From Charina bottae (taxonomy: Eukaryota; Chordata; Lepidosauria; Squamata; Charinaidae): DNA of 64,000 bases. Below the pieces are notes generated by a model. It was not told the DNA's origin, ran no database searches, and saw only the letters and a list, made by a program, of their open reading frames with translations. Each line of letters starts with the position of its first letter. Position 1 is the stretch's first letter. Location: positions 10,806,501-10,870,500 of the forward strand of contig JALMGJ010000006.1 of assembly GCA_023362775.1 (NCBI GenBank), given 5' to 3'. The position numbers were made by a program, and so were the translations under genes. This document shows, piece by piece, positions 32,036 through 42,917 of the stretch.

Positions 32036-32995
32036 TTCTTTACTAGGTGTTTCATCTCTTTATAAGCCACCAAGAATCTGAATAATTCAATGCCACACAA
32101 AAGTAATAAAACAGTAACAATAATATGCTCGGCCCAGATGAATAAACTCAATTATGGTTTGACACGATGGTCTGGTTCAGACAAAATGTTTAGGCAGTAG
32201 CTAGTTTCCCATAACGTCTCGAACCACCCAACTTCCTTTTACCCTAGTTGTACAAAGCTTCAAAATAACAGCATTCCAAACTCTGCATGTTTATTCAGAC
32301 GTCCCCCTGTATCCAGCAGAATCTAGAACTAAAGTAGCCCTAAAAGTTGGAGATTTCAACCACTTCTAGCAAAAGCTGATTTAAATGTATCCTGGGTGTA
32401 CACCCATACACTGGATGTACCTCCAAGGTGGTAGGACCCAGGCAAAGGTATGTTGGTTCCCAGATTGTCTTCAGATATGAAACCCTAGCTTGCATAGAAT
32501 AGTGTGAGCATGCTTGGGGTAAAATGGGCTTTGGTTACATTTTGGTTAATCAGTAATTAGTTTTGTAACTAGTGATTTAGCAAGGACTGCTGAATGTGGC
32601 ACAGGTGTGACTATGGCTGAGAAGCTGCCTACTCTTCATCTGATTAAAAGATGGCTTGCAGGTTTAGTTAAATTTCTTTTTCTTTTCTCTGCTTTCCTGC
32701 ATCCAATACCTTTTGCTCCTTCTTACTCTTTTTCAATGCTTTGCATTATGTTGCGAACCCTGAAAGGGAATAGCTTGATAGGCAGGTAGATGGGTAAGCA
32801 TTATTTTAAAAAGCAGCTTTGGACTGAACTGGGACTGTGGCACTGAAGAAGGGGGGAACAATGTGCATAACTATTTCCAAATGTATAAGCTTTCCTTAAT
32901 GGGTCAAGTAGCAAGGTGATCTACAGTAGATTTAGATCAACAAAATCAGGTTCAGGACCTTTCATTTCCCCCCTCCCAATGCTGTTGTTTAGGAT
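32036..32995. other. Unassigned intergenic DNA
   Basis: No gene or repeat family recognised. Confidence 0.35.
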
Positions 32996-32999
32996 CCTT

Positions 33000-33312
33000 C
33001 CCTCTCCTCTCCTCTCCTCTCCTCTCCTCTCCTCTCCTCTCCTCTCCTCTCCTCTCCTCTCCTCTCCTCTCCTCTCCTCTCCTCTCCTCTCCTCTCCTCT
33101 CCCCTCTCCTCCCCTCCCCTCTCCTCTCCTCTCCTCTCCTCTCCTCTCCTCTCCTCTCCTCTCCTCTCCTCTCCTCTCCTCTCCTCTCCTCTCCTTCTTT
33201 CCCTTCCCTTCCCTTCCCTTCCCTTCCCTTCCCTTCCCTTCCCTTCCCTTCCTCTCCTTTCCCCTTTCCCCTTTCCCCTTTCCCCTTTCCCCTTTCCCTT
33301 CCCTTCTTTCCT
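33000..33312 (+). repeat. (CCTCT)n(CCCTT)n(CCCCTTT)n polypyrimidine satellite
   Basis: About 195 bp of nearly perfect CTCTC pentamers, then CCCTT pentamers, then CCCCTTT heptamers. All pyrimidines lie on the plus strand. The 134-codon frame across it is an artefact. Confidence 0.97.
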
Positions 33313-33429
33313 CTTTATAAGCTTAAAGATGAAAATTGAGTCATTTCTTGGAGTAGAACTATTTTAAAAATTGTGTCAGTAAAATAAACACCAGTGTAGG
33401 ACGTATTAAGATGTCAACCAAAAACATCT

Positions 33430-33454
33430 ATCATCTCTCTCTCTCTCATCTCTC

Positions 33455-33497
<43 letters not shown>

Positions 33498-33605
33498 ATC
33501 TATCCTTCCTTCCTTCCTTCCTTCCTTCCTTCCTTCCTTCCTTCCTTCCTTCCTTCCTTCCTTCCTTCCTTCCTTCCTTCCTTCCTTCCTTCCTTCCTTC
33601 CTTCC
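33430..33605 (+). repeat. (TCTA)n(CCTT)n microsatellite
   Basis: ATCT units (33450-33500) then TTCC units to 33605. Confidence 0.97.
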
Positions 33606-34787
33606 TCATTGGCTGTAGAACTTTTAGGTATTTTTCTCAATGATCATCTTAACAAATTGAGGCACTTGAAGAGAAACTAATTGTTCTGTTTTCTCATTGT
33701 CAAGCTGACTTGCAACAGGATCCAACTGAATTCAGCAAGCATTTTGCATTGCCTGTCTTCCGTATGCACACCCGCCCCACAAAAAGTAGCAGGCGCCCGG
33801 AGAAAAATGTAAGAAGTCCATCATCAGCCTTCTTCAGCTGTCACTTAAACATTGATATGCCTGAAAGAAAAGCAAAGTTTGATGAATGTTTTGATCCGGC
33901 TGTCAGAACTGCTTTTATTGTCTGCCAGGAAGTTGTCTGTATGATTTGCCCCTCCTTGATATGATAATAAAGATTGCCCCTTTTCCTATTCATGTGGGGG
34001 AACGTCGGTTATCTACTCAACCTGCCTCCTACACAGAAAGCCTAGCTCAAAAGAAGAGCTAACAAAGCATCAAAAACTTTGTACAAATAACATTGGTCCC
34101 TGGAGGTGGGATTCTAAGCATACTTGTAGAGAACTGAATTCTATTAAGCTTACTAGCAATTACACCAGGGTGGGCATAGCTGTTTAACCTTGTGTTTAAC
34201 CAATCTCCAGGCATAGAGACTTAAACTGTATCTACGGACCTATCAAAAGGTATAACTAAAGGCTTCGTTTACATGCCACTTACAGAAATCCCCCACCGTA
34301 CTCACACACACTCACTCATACTTTTATGGCTGAAATAAAAAGATAATTTATTTTGAGGACATCTCCCTCTGCCCCTGTGGACGGGACAGAGACCAGGTCC
34401 GATTTCTCCATTTACATAATCCTGTGATGCCGAAGAAAATGATTCTCTTCCCAGAACAAAGCTCCCCCCCCCCCCCAAATCCTTTTCTTACTGAAAACAA
34501 AGCAGCATTGCTCACCTTAACAAAGGCAGAATGGAATTGGCTTGAGACAGCAGAGATCCAGCCCCATGTAATTGTCTGAGGCAAAGCTAATAAGAAAAAG
34601 GTCAACAATGTAACTCAGCAAAACCGCAGATGTTCTATGTAAATTGGAGACATGAGCCTAATCCTATTCCACCACTCGTTAACAAGGATACATAGCAATT
34701 TCCAGAGCTGCTGGTGCTGAAAGGCATGGTGTCTCTTAACCACAAAACGGCTCTCCTTATGTGGAAAAGCTTACCTGGTTTTGCTTC
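33606..34787. other. Unassigned intergenic DNA
   Basis: No gene or repeat family recognised. A C run occurs at 34466-34477. Confidence 0.35.
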
Positions 34788-34800
34788 TACAGTCTTAAAG

Positions 34801-35129
34801 GTAAAGGTTCCCCTCACACATTTGTGCAGTCGTGTCCGACTCTAGGGGCCGGTGCTCATCTCCGTTTGTTAGCCGAAGAGCCAGCGTTGTCTGAAGACGC
34901 TTTCACGGTCATGTGGCCGGCATGACGCATGCGGAACGCTGTTACCTACCCACCGAAGTGGTACCTGTTCATCTACTTGCATTTGCATGCTTTCAAATTG
35001 CTAGATTGGCAAGAGCTGGGGCTAGTGCGGGAGCTCACTCCGTCATGCGGGGCTAGGGATTCGAACCTCCAAACTTGTGATCTTCCGATCGACAAGCCTG
35101 GCGTCTTACCCACTGAGCCACCGCACCCG
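34801..35129 (-). mobile_element. Sauria-type SINE, full length
   Basis: Complete from the BovB-like 3' end (left) to the tRNA head (right; complement of the A box at 35112-35122). Flanked by a perfect 13-bp TSD, TACAGTCTTAAAG (34788-34800 and 35130-35142). Confidence 0.93.
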
Positions 35130-35142
35130 TACAGTCTTAAAG

Positions 35143-36075
35143 TCCTGACACCAAATCAAACTCCTAGAATTCCCTGCTCCACAATTCAACATTCTTATAA
35201 AAGATCTTACCTTTCTTGTGGGCCATTTTGTCATGCCTGGTGGACTTGTAAAAAAGCCAGAAAATTTTGGGTTCAAATACATACACTGATACAAAGAATT
35301 TTAAAGACTAAGATTTAACTGAAACCAGAATTTTTCTTGTTGGGAATAATGGACAGACAACTAGAAAAGAACCATGGAAAACTATTTTTATATAGGATCA
35401 CTGCCATGGGACAACTTAATGGAGGAATGGTGGTGAAGATGATGGAACTAGCAGAGATGGGAAAATTAACTTGTTTGCTTAGAAAAATACCAACTATTAC
35501 ATTTATTAGTGACTGGAAACCCCTTATGGACTTTTTGCTGAAGAAATAAAAATGTAATAGTATAATAAAATATGATGAATAAACAGAAAAGAGCCATGGA
35601 ACACTGTTTTTATATATGATAACTGCAGCAAGATTATTGTATGCACAAAGATGGAAAGATTTGGTGATACCTACAATGGAGGAATGGTTGGTGACGATGA
35701 CAGAACTTGCTGAAATTGTTAAATTGACTTGTTTGATTGGAGAAAAGACAATATCTACATTTATTGGTGACTGGGAACCCCTTATGGACCTTTTGCATAA
35801 AAAAGAAAAAAATGAACGTGTGTTTTATGGTTTTGATGATTAGACAGAATAGACTATAGAAAGAAGAGAGTCATGATGTAACCTTAGAGAGAGAGGTTAA
35901 AATATAATTGTACTTATAACTGCTGTGAAGGAGATTGGAAGCCACTTCTTTATATCTTTTTTAATATCTTCTTTTTTCTACTTTTCTTCTACTTTTTCTT
36001 TTTTGCACTTTTAGCTTTTTCTTTTATTTCTCCCTTTCTCTTTCTTTTTTATTGTTCTACTTTAGTTTGTATTAG
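35143..36075 (+). mobile_element. L1-like LINE 3' end with internal duplication
   Basis: Frames encode 'CHAWWTCKKARKFWVQIHTL', then 'AEMGKLTCLLRKIPTITF' and 'ISDWKPLMDFLLK' (35337-35549), and again 'TAARLLYAQRWKDLVIPTME' and 'TISTFIGDWEPLMDLLHK' (35616-35843). The ORF2 C-terminal segment is thus present twice in tandem, 240 bp apart, with about 15-20% differences. A T/C-rich 3' UTR follows to 36075. Frames are broken by stops. Confidence 0.8.
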
Positions 36076-36138
36076 TTCTTACTATTGTTGTTAGTTCAAA
36101 AATTCAAAATTCATTCCAATACTGACAATAATCTAGAC

Positions 36139-36567
36139 CAGAGCTTTCCAAACTGTGTGACACATTAGTGTGTCAGCTGCTGCTGCCTCCGAGCCCTGCC
36201 AGGATTCTGCGCAGGTTCTAGTGCCTGCCTTGTGCCTTGCTGCCTCCAAACCTGCTGTGATTCCGCGCAGGTCCTACTGCCTGCCTTGTGCCTTGCTGCC
36301 TCCAAACCTGCTGTGATTCCGCACAGGTCCTAGTGCCTGCCTTGTGCCTTGCTGCCTCCAAACCTGCTGTGATTCCGCGCAGGTCCTACTGCCTGCCTTG
36401 TGCCTTGCTGCCTCCAAACCTACTGTGATTCCGCACAGGTCCTAGTGCCTGCTTGGTGCCCTGCTGTAAGAGTGTGTCACAAAATGATGCCCTGCTGTAA
36501 GAGTGTGTCGCGAAATGATGCATGTCTAAAAAGTGTGTCACCAACATGAAAAGTTTGGAAAGCTCTG
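36139..36567. mobile_element. Non-autonomous hAT element, CAGAGCTTTCC family, copy 2, expanded core
   Basis: Ends CAGAGCTTTCCAAACTGTG and GTTTGGAAAGCTCTG. TSD atctagac/atgtagac (36131-36138, 36568-36575; 7 of 8). The core has four tandem ~62-bp units ('cctgctgtgattccgcgcagg...ttgtgccttgctgcctcc') where copy 1 has fewer. Confidence 0.9.
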
Positions 36568-36791
36568 ATGTAGACCTTGCTACTACATTTTGACCAAATT
36601 GTGAAATCAAGTGATCTTTAGGTAATCTGGAGCCTTCTCGCAATAATTTAAATGGTCTAAAAACTTGAATGGCAATATAATGATTATAGGGGGCGAGTGA
36701 TTTATAATGTTCAACTGGGAATATCCCAAATATAAATTTGTTATGCAAATAAAGATCACAATTATACTTCTACCCCACCATTTTCCATTTA

Positions 36792-38404
36792 GGGTTTTAT
36801 TTATTTATTTATTTCTCACATTTTTTCACCGCCCATCTCGCCAAGTGACTCTGGGCAGTTTACAATTCAATTAAAATAACAAGAGATTAAAATCATAAAA
36901 ACAAGTGCATCATAAAAATATAAATATAAAATATAAAATTCCGGATGGACAAACAGACCATCTTGATAAAATTCCTTAGGGCCGCGTCACAGCACCAGCC
37001 ACCCCATGATTGACTATGCCCCCTCCCGCCCTAAGCGAGGTGGCAAAGCCAGGTTTTCACTCCCTTTTGGAAGGACAGGAGAGTGGGGGCCTGCCTCACC
37101 TCTGGGGGTAACGTGTTCCACAGGACGGGCCACGGCAGAGAAGGCCCTCTTCCTGGACCCTGCCAATTGGTGATCCCCTCATGGACAGGGTCCGTAACAT
37201 GCCCTCTCTGCCTGACTGGGTGGGACGGGTTGATGTAATGGGGTTAAGGCGGTCCCTCAGGTAACCTGGACCCATGCTGTGTAGGGCTTTAAAGGTAATA
37301 ACCAACACCTTGAATTGGACACAGAAGCAAACTGGCACCCAATGCAGCTCACGCAGCCAAGGTGTTATATGCGCCATCCTTGGGGCTCCTAAAACTGCTC
37401 CTGCGGCCGCATTCTGAACCAGCTGTAGCTTCCAGATGCTCTTCAAGTGTAGCCCCATGTAGAGCGCATTGCAATAGTCTATACGGGAGATGACCAGGGC
37501 ATGAGTGACTGACCAGAGGGCTTCCTGATCCAGGAAGGGGCATAACTTGCGCACAACACAAAGTTGGGCAAAGGCTCCCCTGGCCATGGCTGCCACCTGC
37601 TCTTCAAGCAGGAGTCATGGGTCCAGGAGAACCCCCAGGTTCCACACCGGATCTGTCTGGGGCAATGCAGGCAAGTTCCCAGATGCCGAGGAGCCCACAG
37701 CCACTCCATCTTACCAGGGTTCAGCTGAAGCCTGTTGTTCCCCATCCAGACCCCTACAGCCTCCAGGCACCAAGAGAGGGTGGTCCCAGCATCACTTAAG
37801 TCACCCAGGATGGAGATGTATAATTGGGTATCATCAGTATATTGATGATACCTCGTCCCGTGGTGACGGATGATCTCACCCAGCAGTTTCATGTAGATGT
37901 TAAAGAGGAGCAGAGAGAGTACTGAACCCTGCAGCACCCCACAAAGGAGGGGCTGCGGGCCGGATCCCTCGCTCCCTATCAACACCGATTGGGACCGGCC
38001 CTGGAGGAAGGAGGTGAACCAGCGCAAAACCACGCCACTCACCCCCAACTCCCTGAGCCAACCCAAAAGGATACCATGGTCGATGGTATCGAAAGCCGCT
38101 GAGAGGTCAAGAAGAGTAAGGATGAATGCACTGCCCCCATCCTGCTCCCGCCAGAGATCATCCAAAAGTGTGACCAATGCTGTTTCCATCCCATATCTGG
38201 GCCTGAAACCCAACTGAAAAGGGTCCAGATGATCCGTTTCATCCAGGATCCTTTGGAGCTGCAACGCCACCACTTTCTCAACCACCTTCCCTAAAAGAGG
38301 GAGGTGGGAGAATGGATGAAAATTGTCCAGAATGGTGGGATCCAGCGATGGTTTCTTGAGGAGGGGCTGCACCAGCGCTTCTTTAAAGGTTGTTGGAAAC
38401 ACTC
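36792..38404 (-). mobile_element. CR1-clade LINE, RT to 3' end, frameshifted
   Basis: The minus strand carries a CR1-type reverse transcriptase (frame 37479-38404): 'PLLKKPSLDPTILDNF', 'FRPRYGMETALVTLLDD', 'LLDLSAAFDTIDHGILL', 'GVLQGSVLSLLLFNIYMK' and 'YHQYTDDTQLY'. The usual YADD is YTDD here, an active-site-adjacent change. A second frame (37096-37596) gives the C-terminus ('SRIDYCNALYMGLHLKS', 'VQNAAAGAVLGAPRMAHITP'), so a frameshift lies in the overlap. The 3' UTR with the shared 'cgcccatctcgcc' block and (TTTA)n tail is at 36792-36870. 5' truncated and inactive. Confidence 0.92.
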
Positions 38405-38810
38405 CCTCCCTCGAGGAGGGAGTCCAGGAAGCGGGCCTTCTCTGCAGCAGCTCCTGCCCTCTGGAATATCCTTCCACCGGAGATACGGCAGGCCCCATCT
38501 CTTGTGGCCTTCCGAAAACAACTGAAGACCTGGTTTTGCCAGCTTGCTTGGGGCGGGAGGGGAAGCAGCCACTCCTGGGGATGGCTGGCGCCCTAAGATG
38601 GCCTTAGATATACATGAGCGGCATTAAAACTGTCATTGCCATCTGGATTTTATTCTATTTTTTACTCTATATTTATATTTATATTTGTATTTGATATTTA
38701 TTTATTTATTACTGTATTTTAATGTTTTATTTTTATTGTTAACTGCCCAGAGTCCCCCCTTGGGGGGGGAGATGGGCGGTGGCAAAATTTGATAAATAAA
38801 TAAATAAAGT
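38405..38810 (+). mobile_element. CR1-clade LINE 3' end, head-to-head with the previous copy
   Basis: Plus-strand reading gives 'RAFSAAAPALWNILPPEIRQ' and 'LVAFRKQLKTWFCQLAW', the CR1 C-terminus. A 3' UTR follows, ending 'gagtcccccttgggggggga' and an (AATA)n tail. It begins exactly where the minus-strand copy stops, around the palindrome 'ccctcgaggaggg'. Confidence 0.85.
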
Positions 38811-38829
38811 AATTTAAAGGTATTAGCAT

Positions 38830-39960
38830 ATGAATATATCTCAGTAAATATATCAAGCTTGAAGTAATATTCCTTCATTTTCTTTTCTATAACTTCCATC
38901 AGTGGGTTTGTTAATCATCTATTTATGTTGGTTTTTATTGGTGATTTTAAAAGAGATATAATTATATTCATAAATTAAGAAAGTTTTGTTTGAATAATTA
39001 TTCACAAATACTGTTTTAAAAAATCAAGCAAGTAAAATCCCAAATTTTATAATTTCCATAGAAACATTATAGTATCAGAAGTCTACGAAATTTACTCCAT
39101 TTAATTGAATAACTTATTGAATTATCAAACTGTTGCACAATATTAGGACATTTTGGGATAGGAAATATATAATTAACAATCAGATATAATATATCTTCAG
39201 CATATAGCAATTGATTGTATTTAACTCCAGCCGTTGTTGTCTTCAAATGTGTTGTTTGTCAAATAAGGTAGGCTAATACTGAATGAAAAATAAGATGAGA
39301 TAAAAAGCAGTCTTTGACACAAGACATCTTAATAAATGAAAAGATTATTCCAATTATAATAACCCTGGAAAGGGAGGGAGAATGCCACATGTTGATCCAT
39401 ATTCCCAAAAGAAGAAAATCCACATTTAGGCAAAATCTGTTTCAAAAATTCAAAGGCCCTTTTCATATTCATTGGAACTACTACCACTAATTACAAGTTT
39501 TCTGAATGTACATCCAGAATATCTATTGGATATCTAATACAATCAGACGCTTGGCAAACTATTATAAAACCAGATTGTACTGGATAGATAATCAAACATA
39601 GTATCTTGTTTAACCTATGAGCCAAGGTCACTATCAATAGTTTTGAGTCAATATTTAACAGGGAAATTGGACAACAGCTTAAAGTCAGCAGGGTCTTTAT
39701 CAGCCTTTAAAATCACTATTATATAAGCCTTACTGAAGGAGGTTGGGAAAACGTTATTTAAAAAGAAACCATTATAGACTCCCAATAATATTGGGCAAGG
39801 AACTCAATATACATCTTATAACAGTCAATGGGATAATCATTTGGACCAGGAACGTTTCCTGTTTTCATACATTTAAGGATAAATATTATTTCTTGGCAAG
39901 ATAAAGCAGAGGTAAATAGGCAGCTTGATTAGGTTTAACAATAGAATTGGTGCCTCCCCT
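38830..39960 (-). mobile_element. Degenerate L1-like LINE, ORF2 RT segment
   Basis: Minus-strand conceptual reading near 39650-39780 gives 'FPTSFSKAYIIVILKADKDP' then 'FKLLSNFPV', matching the L1 RT entry motif (…KDKDPT…YRPISL). More 3' ORF2 remnants extend to about 39000 with many stops. Outer limits are approximate. Confidence 0.55.
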
Positions 39961-39963
39961 GTA

Positions 39964-40296
39964 AAAAGTAAAGTAAAGGTTCCCCCCGCACATTTGTGCA
40001 GTCGTGTCCGACTCTACGGGCCAGTGCTCATCTCTGTTTGCTAGCCAAAGAGCCAGCGTTCTCCAAAGACGCTTCCACGGTCATGTGGCCAGCATGACGC
40101 ACGCGGAACGCTGTTACCTACCCACCGAAGTGGTACCTATTTATCTACTTGCATTTGCATGCTTTCGAATTGCTAGGTTGGCAAGAGCTGGGGCTAGTGC
40201 GGGAGCTCACTCCGTCACGCGGGACTAGGGATTCGAACCTCCGAACTTGCAATCTTCCGATCAACAAGCCTGGCGTCTTACCCACTGAGCCACCAC
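39964..40296 (-). mobile_element. Sauria-type SINE, full length
   Basis: Complete head, body and BovB-like 3' end. Perfect 12-bp TSD GCCTCCCCTGTA (39952-39963 and 40297-40308). Its target is the right end of the L1-like remnant. Confidence 0.93.
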
Positions 40297-40308
40297 GCCT
40301 CCCCTGTA

Positions 40309-41110
40309 CCACTCGCTATTTTACAATCCCCTGTATACAGTATCTGTTAGCACCACTAAGTAGTAATAAAAATATGAGCAGCTTGCAGTGCTGACTGCAC
40401 ATTCCAATGTTGTTCCTGCTCCACTGCTAACAGGTCAACACGTGAGGAGGCAAAAGACACAAGATAGGAGTAAGATGGACCCGTATATTTCTTTTGTGCT
40501 AAAACACTGATGGGAATGCAGTGTTGCTGTAGTTCTCCAGATGTTGCAGTGCAATGTTGTAGCAGCCCAGAAGTTGATGAACTGCAGCATCTAACATCCC
40601 CAACCTGTGCCTATAGTGGAATGACCACAGCTGTTGGAAGTTTGAAGCCATCTTCTATTGGCTAGTGGACCATCTGACAGTGGCCGAGAATACTATCTAT
40701 TTTACTCCCAATGGTTCAAAACCTTTTCATGTGTTGTATGAAAACAATTTAATAAGGAAATCTTGAGTGAGTGATGATGATAACAACTGAGACAGATTAG
40801 GAGGAACATCTCCAGATGTTTAATAGGCTGAAACACTCCAGTTATTAGAACCTAAACATGGAATCAGGGATGAAAGATACATGGCTTGAAAACTCACAAT
40901 AGCCTAGCGGCCCATCATTACCTTGATGGAAAAGCAACTTCAGAAATGTTTGAGGATATTTATGGGAATTAACTTTCTTGTATCCGTACAGTTATTATCT
41001 AGCCTTGGGAGATTCATTAGAATCAAGCCAGAAGCAAAGTCAAAGAATGAACAACATTTTGAAATATGCACTTCAACATGGAGTTTGAGAAATCAGATGG
41101 TTCAACACAT
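40309..41110. other. Unassigned DNA with a MITE remnant
   Basis: 'gttctccagatgttgcagtg...ctaacatccccaacctg' (40532-40613) resembles the ends of a palindromic reptile MITE. No gene was seen. Confidence 0.35.
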
Positions 41111-41122
41111 TCCTTGGCCATA

Positions 41123-41499
41123 AAGTCAAGAGTCCCTTGTATGGGAGATGGGTGGGGAATAAATTGAACAAATAAATAAATTAAAGGTAAACATTTGTGC
41201 AGTCGTGTCCGACTCTAGGGGCCGGTGCTCATCTCCGTTTCTTAGCCGAAGAGCCAGCGTTGTCCAAAGACGCTTCCGTGGTCATGTGGCCGGCATGACG
41301 CACGCGGAACGCTGTTACCTACCCACCAAAGTGGTACCTATTCATCTACTTGCATTTGCATGCTTTCAAATTGCTAGGTTGGCAAGAGCTGGAGCTAGTG
41401 CGGGAGCTCACTCTGTCACGTGGGGCTAGGGATTCAAACCTCCGAACTTGCGATCTTCCGATCGACAAGCCTGGCATTTTATCCGCTGAGCCACCACGC
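41123..41499 (-). mobile_element. Composite insertion: CR1 tail joined to a Sauria SINE
   Basis: A 12-bp perfect TSD TCCTTGGCCATA (41111-41122 and 41500-41511) encloses two parts. At left is a plus-strand CR1-clade 3' tail (41123-41184, 'gagatgggtggggaataaattg' then aaataaataaa). At right is a minus-strand Sauria SINE (41185-41499) lacking the usual 'ggttccccccgc' at its 3' end. No separate TSD for the SINE was found. Confidence 0.75.
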
Positions 41500-41511
41500 T
41501 CCTTGGCCATA

Positions 41512-42240
41512 GGGAGAGATAAATGGTAAAAAGGACGAACACCACCACCCCGCCCTGCCCCGCCCCGCCAATAATCAGGGACATTGATCCCAAGTTTCTT
41601 GGAACTAGTGCTGCTTGTAGCATTTACAAGCTAACATATACACGTCTGAGTGACAGGCCATATCCATTCTTTATGAATGTATCTTATTGTTTCAACTGGA
41701 TATAAATAAGAAGTGGACAGGTGCTCTTTCTGCTTATCTTGGATGCCTTTGAAAGGGCTATAGAAAAAACAGAATTTAGCTTAGCTTATATGAATTTGAG
41801 TTGGGTATGGAAAGACTGCAATTCTTGAATTACATGGACTTTCGGCATCTAACTTGCTTTTTCTTTTCAGGATAGTTGTGTGTGTGTGGTGTGTGTATAT
41901 GCATATGGATGTGGAATTGCTGGGATCAGTAGAAAGCTGTGCTATGTCAGGGAAACCAACTACCTCTAAGGGAAGCTGATCTGATCTGATACCCCCTCCC
42001 CATTATCCCAAAATGATCTTTGGATAGCAGCATAAATTGCCTTCCTGTTGAAGGAGATGCTTTTCTGGAGCAACATGTGTGCTCTCTTGCATTTCTGTAT
42101 CCTTTGTTGGTTGTTGTTCTGTCCTGACTTCTATATCATCTCTTAAATCTTGGCCCATGGCTCCTGGTTCTCCACTCCCACCTTTAGATGATTGCCCACA
42201 GCTCATCTCACCTTGCAGTCAGGCTTGCTTGATACTATTT
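41512..42240. other. Unassigned intergenic DNA
   Basis: No gene or repeat family recognised; a short (TG)n run at 41877-41908. Confidence 0.35.
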
Positions 42241-42247
42241 GCGATAC

Positions 42248-42325
42248 TATTTATTAATAATAAATTAATAATAATAATATTAATAATAATAATTAATATT
42301 AATATTAATTAATAATATTTATTTT
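42248..42325 (+). repeat. (AAT)n/(TAATAT)n A/T-rich repeat
   Basis: TAATAA units of varied phase. Confidence 0.85.
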
Positions 42326-42791
42326 GTTGCGCCAAAATGACTTGCTACCTGTGGTCATTTTAAATCCAGAAAGAATGATTCTGTGCAGCAGCACTCAAGA
42401 GCCGACGTAACTTAGTGAAAAACTTACCATAAATATTTTACTTTCTTTTATAACTATTCATTTAAAATTTTGATATTAACACTTAATTTTAATAGTAATA
42501 ACCTAATAACCATAGGATGCCACAAGATATGGAACTCAACATAATGTAAAATAGGCTGTCTTCTTGATTTTATATACAAATGTTAAGTATTTTGCTAAAC
42601 TAATTTTAGATATGGATTTTATTTATTTTATTATAGCTGAGAACCTTTATTGGCTACATATGGCGTATTTTTATTTGTACTGGTCTATGACTGTAATAAA
42701 TAAATTGAATCCAGAAAGAATACCTTCTGCTATCACAGTCAATACTTCTAAACAAGTGAAAGGACTGTGAAATGTGGAGATCTGTCTATGC

Positions 42792-42909
42792 CAGTTTCTC
42801 AACCTTAGCAACTTTAAGATGTGTGGACTTCAACTCCCAGCACGCTGGCTGGGGAATTCTGGGAGTTGAAGTCCACACATCGTAAAGTTGCTAAGGTTGA
42901 GAAACACTG
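42792..42909. mobile_element. Palindromic hAT-type MITE
   Basis: A 118-bp near-perfect palindrome with ends CAGTTTCTCAACCTTAGCAA and the complement of GCTAAGGTTGAGAAACACTG. Flanked by a perfect 8-bp TSD GTCTATGC (42784-42791 and 42910-42917). Same family as 6954-7056 but less diverged. Confidence 0.93.
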
Positions 42910-42917
42910 GTCTATGC

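Noticed and set aside
32916..33320. A 134-codon Ser/Leu/Pro frame
   Set aside because: Translation of the pentamer satellite.
33825..33845. A TCTTCAG match as another hammerhead core
   Set aside because: No stem II or GAAAC follows on the correct strand.
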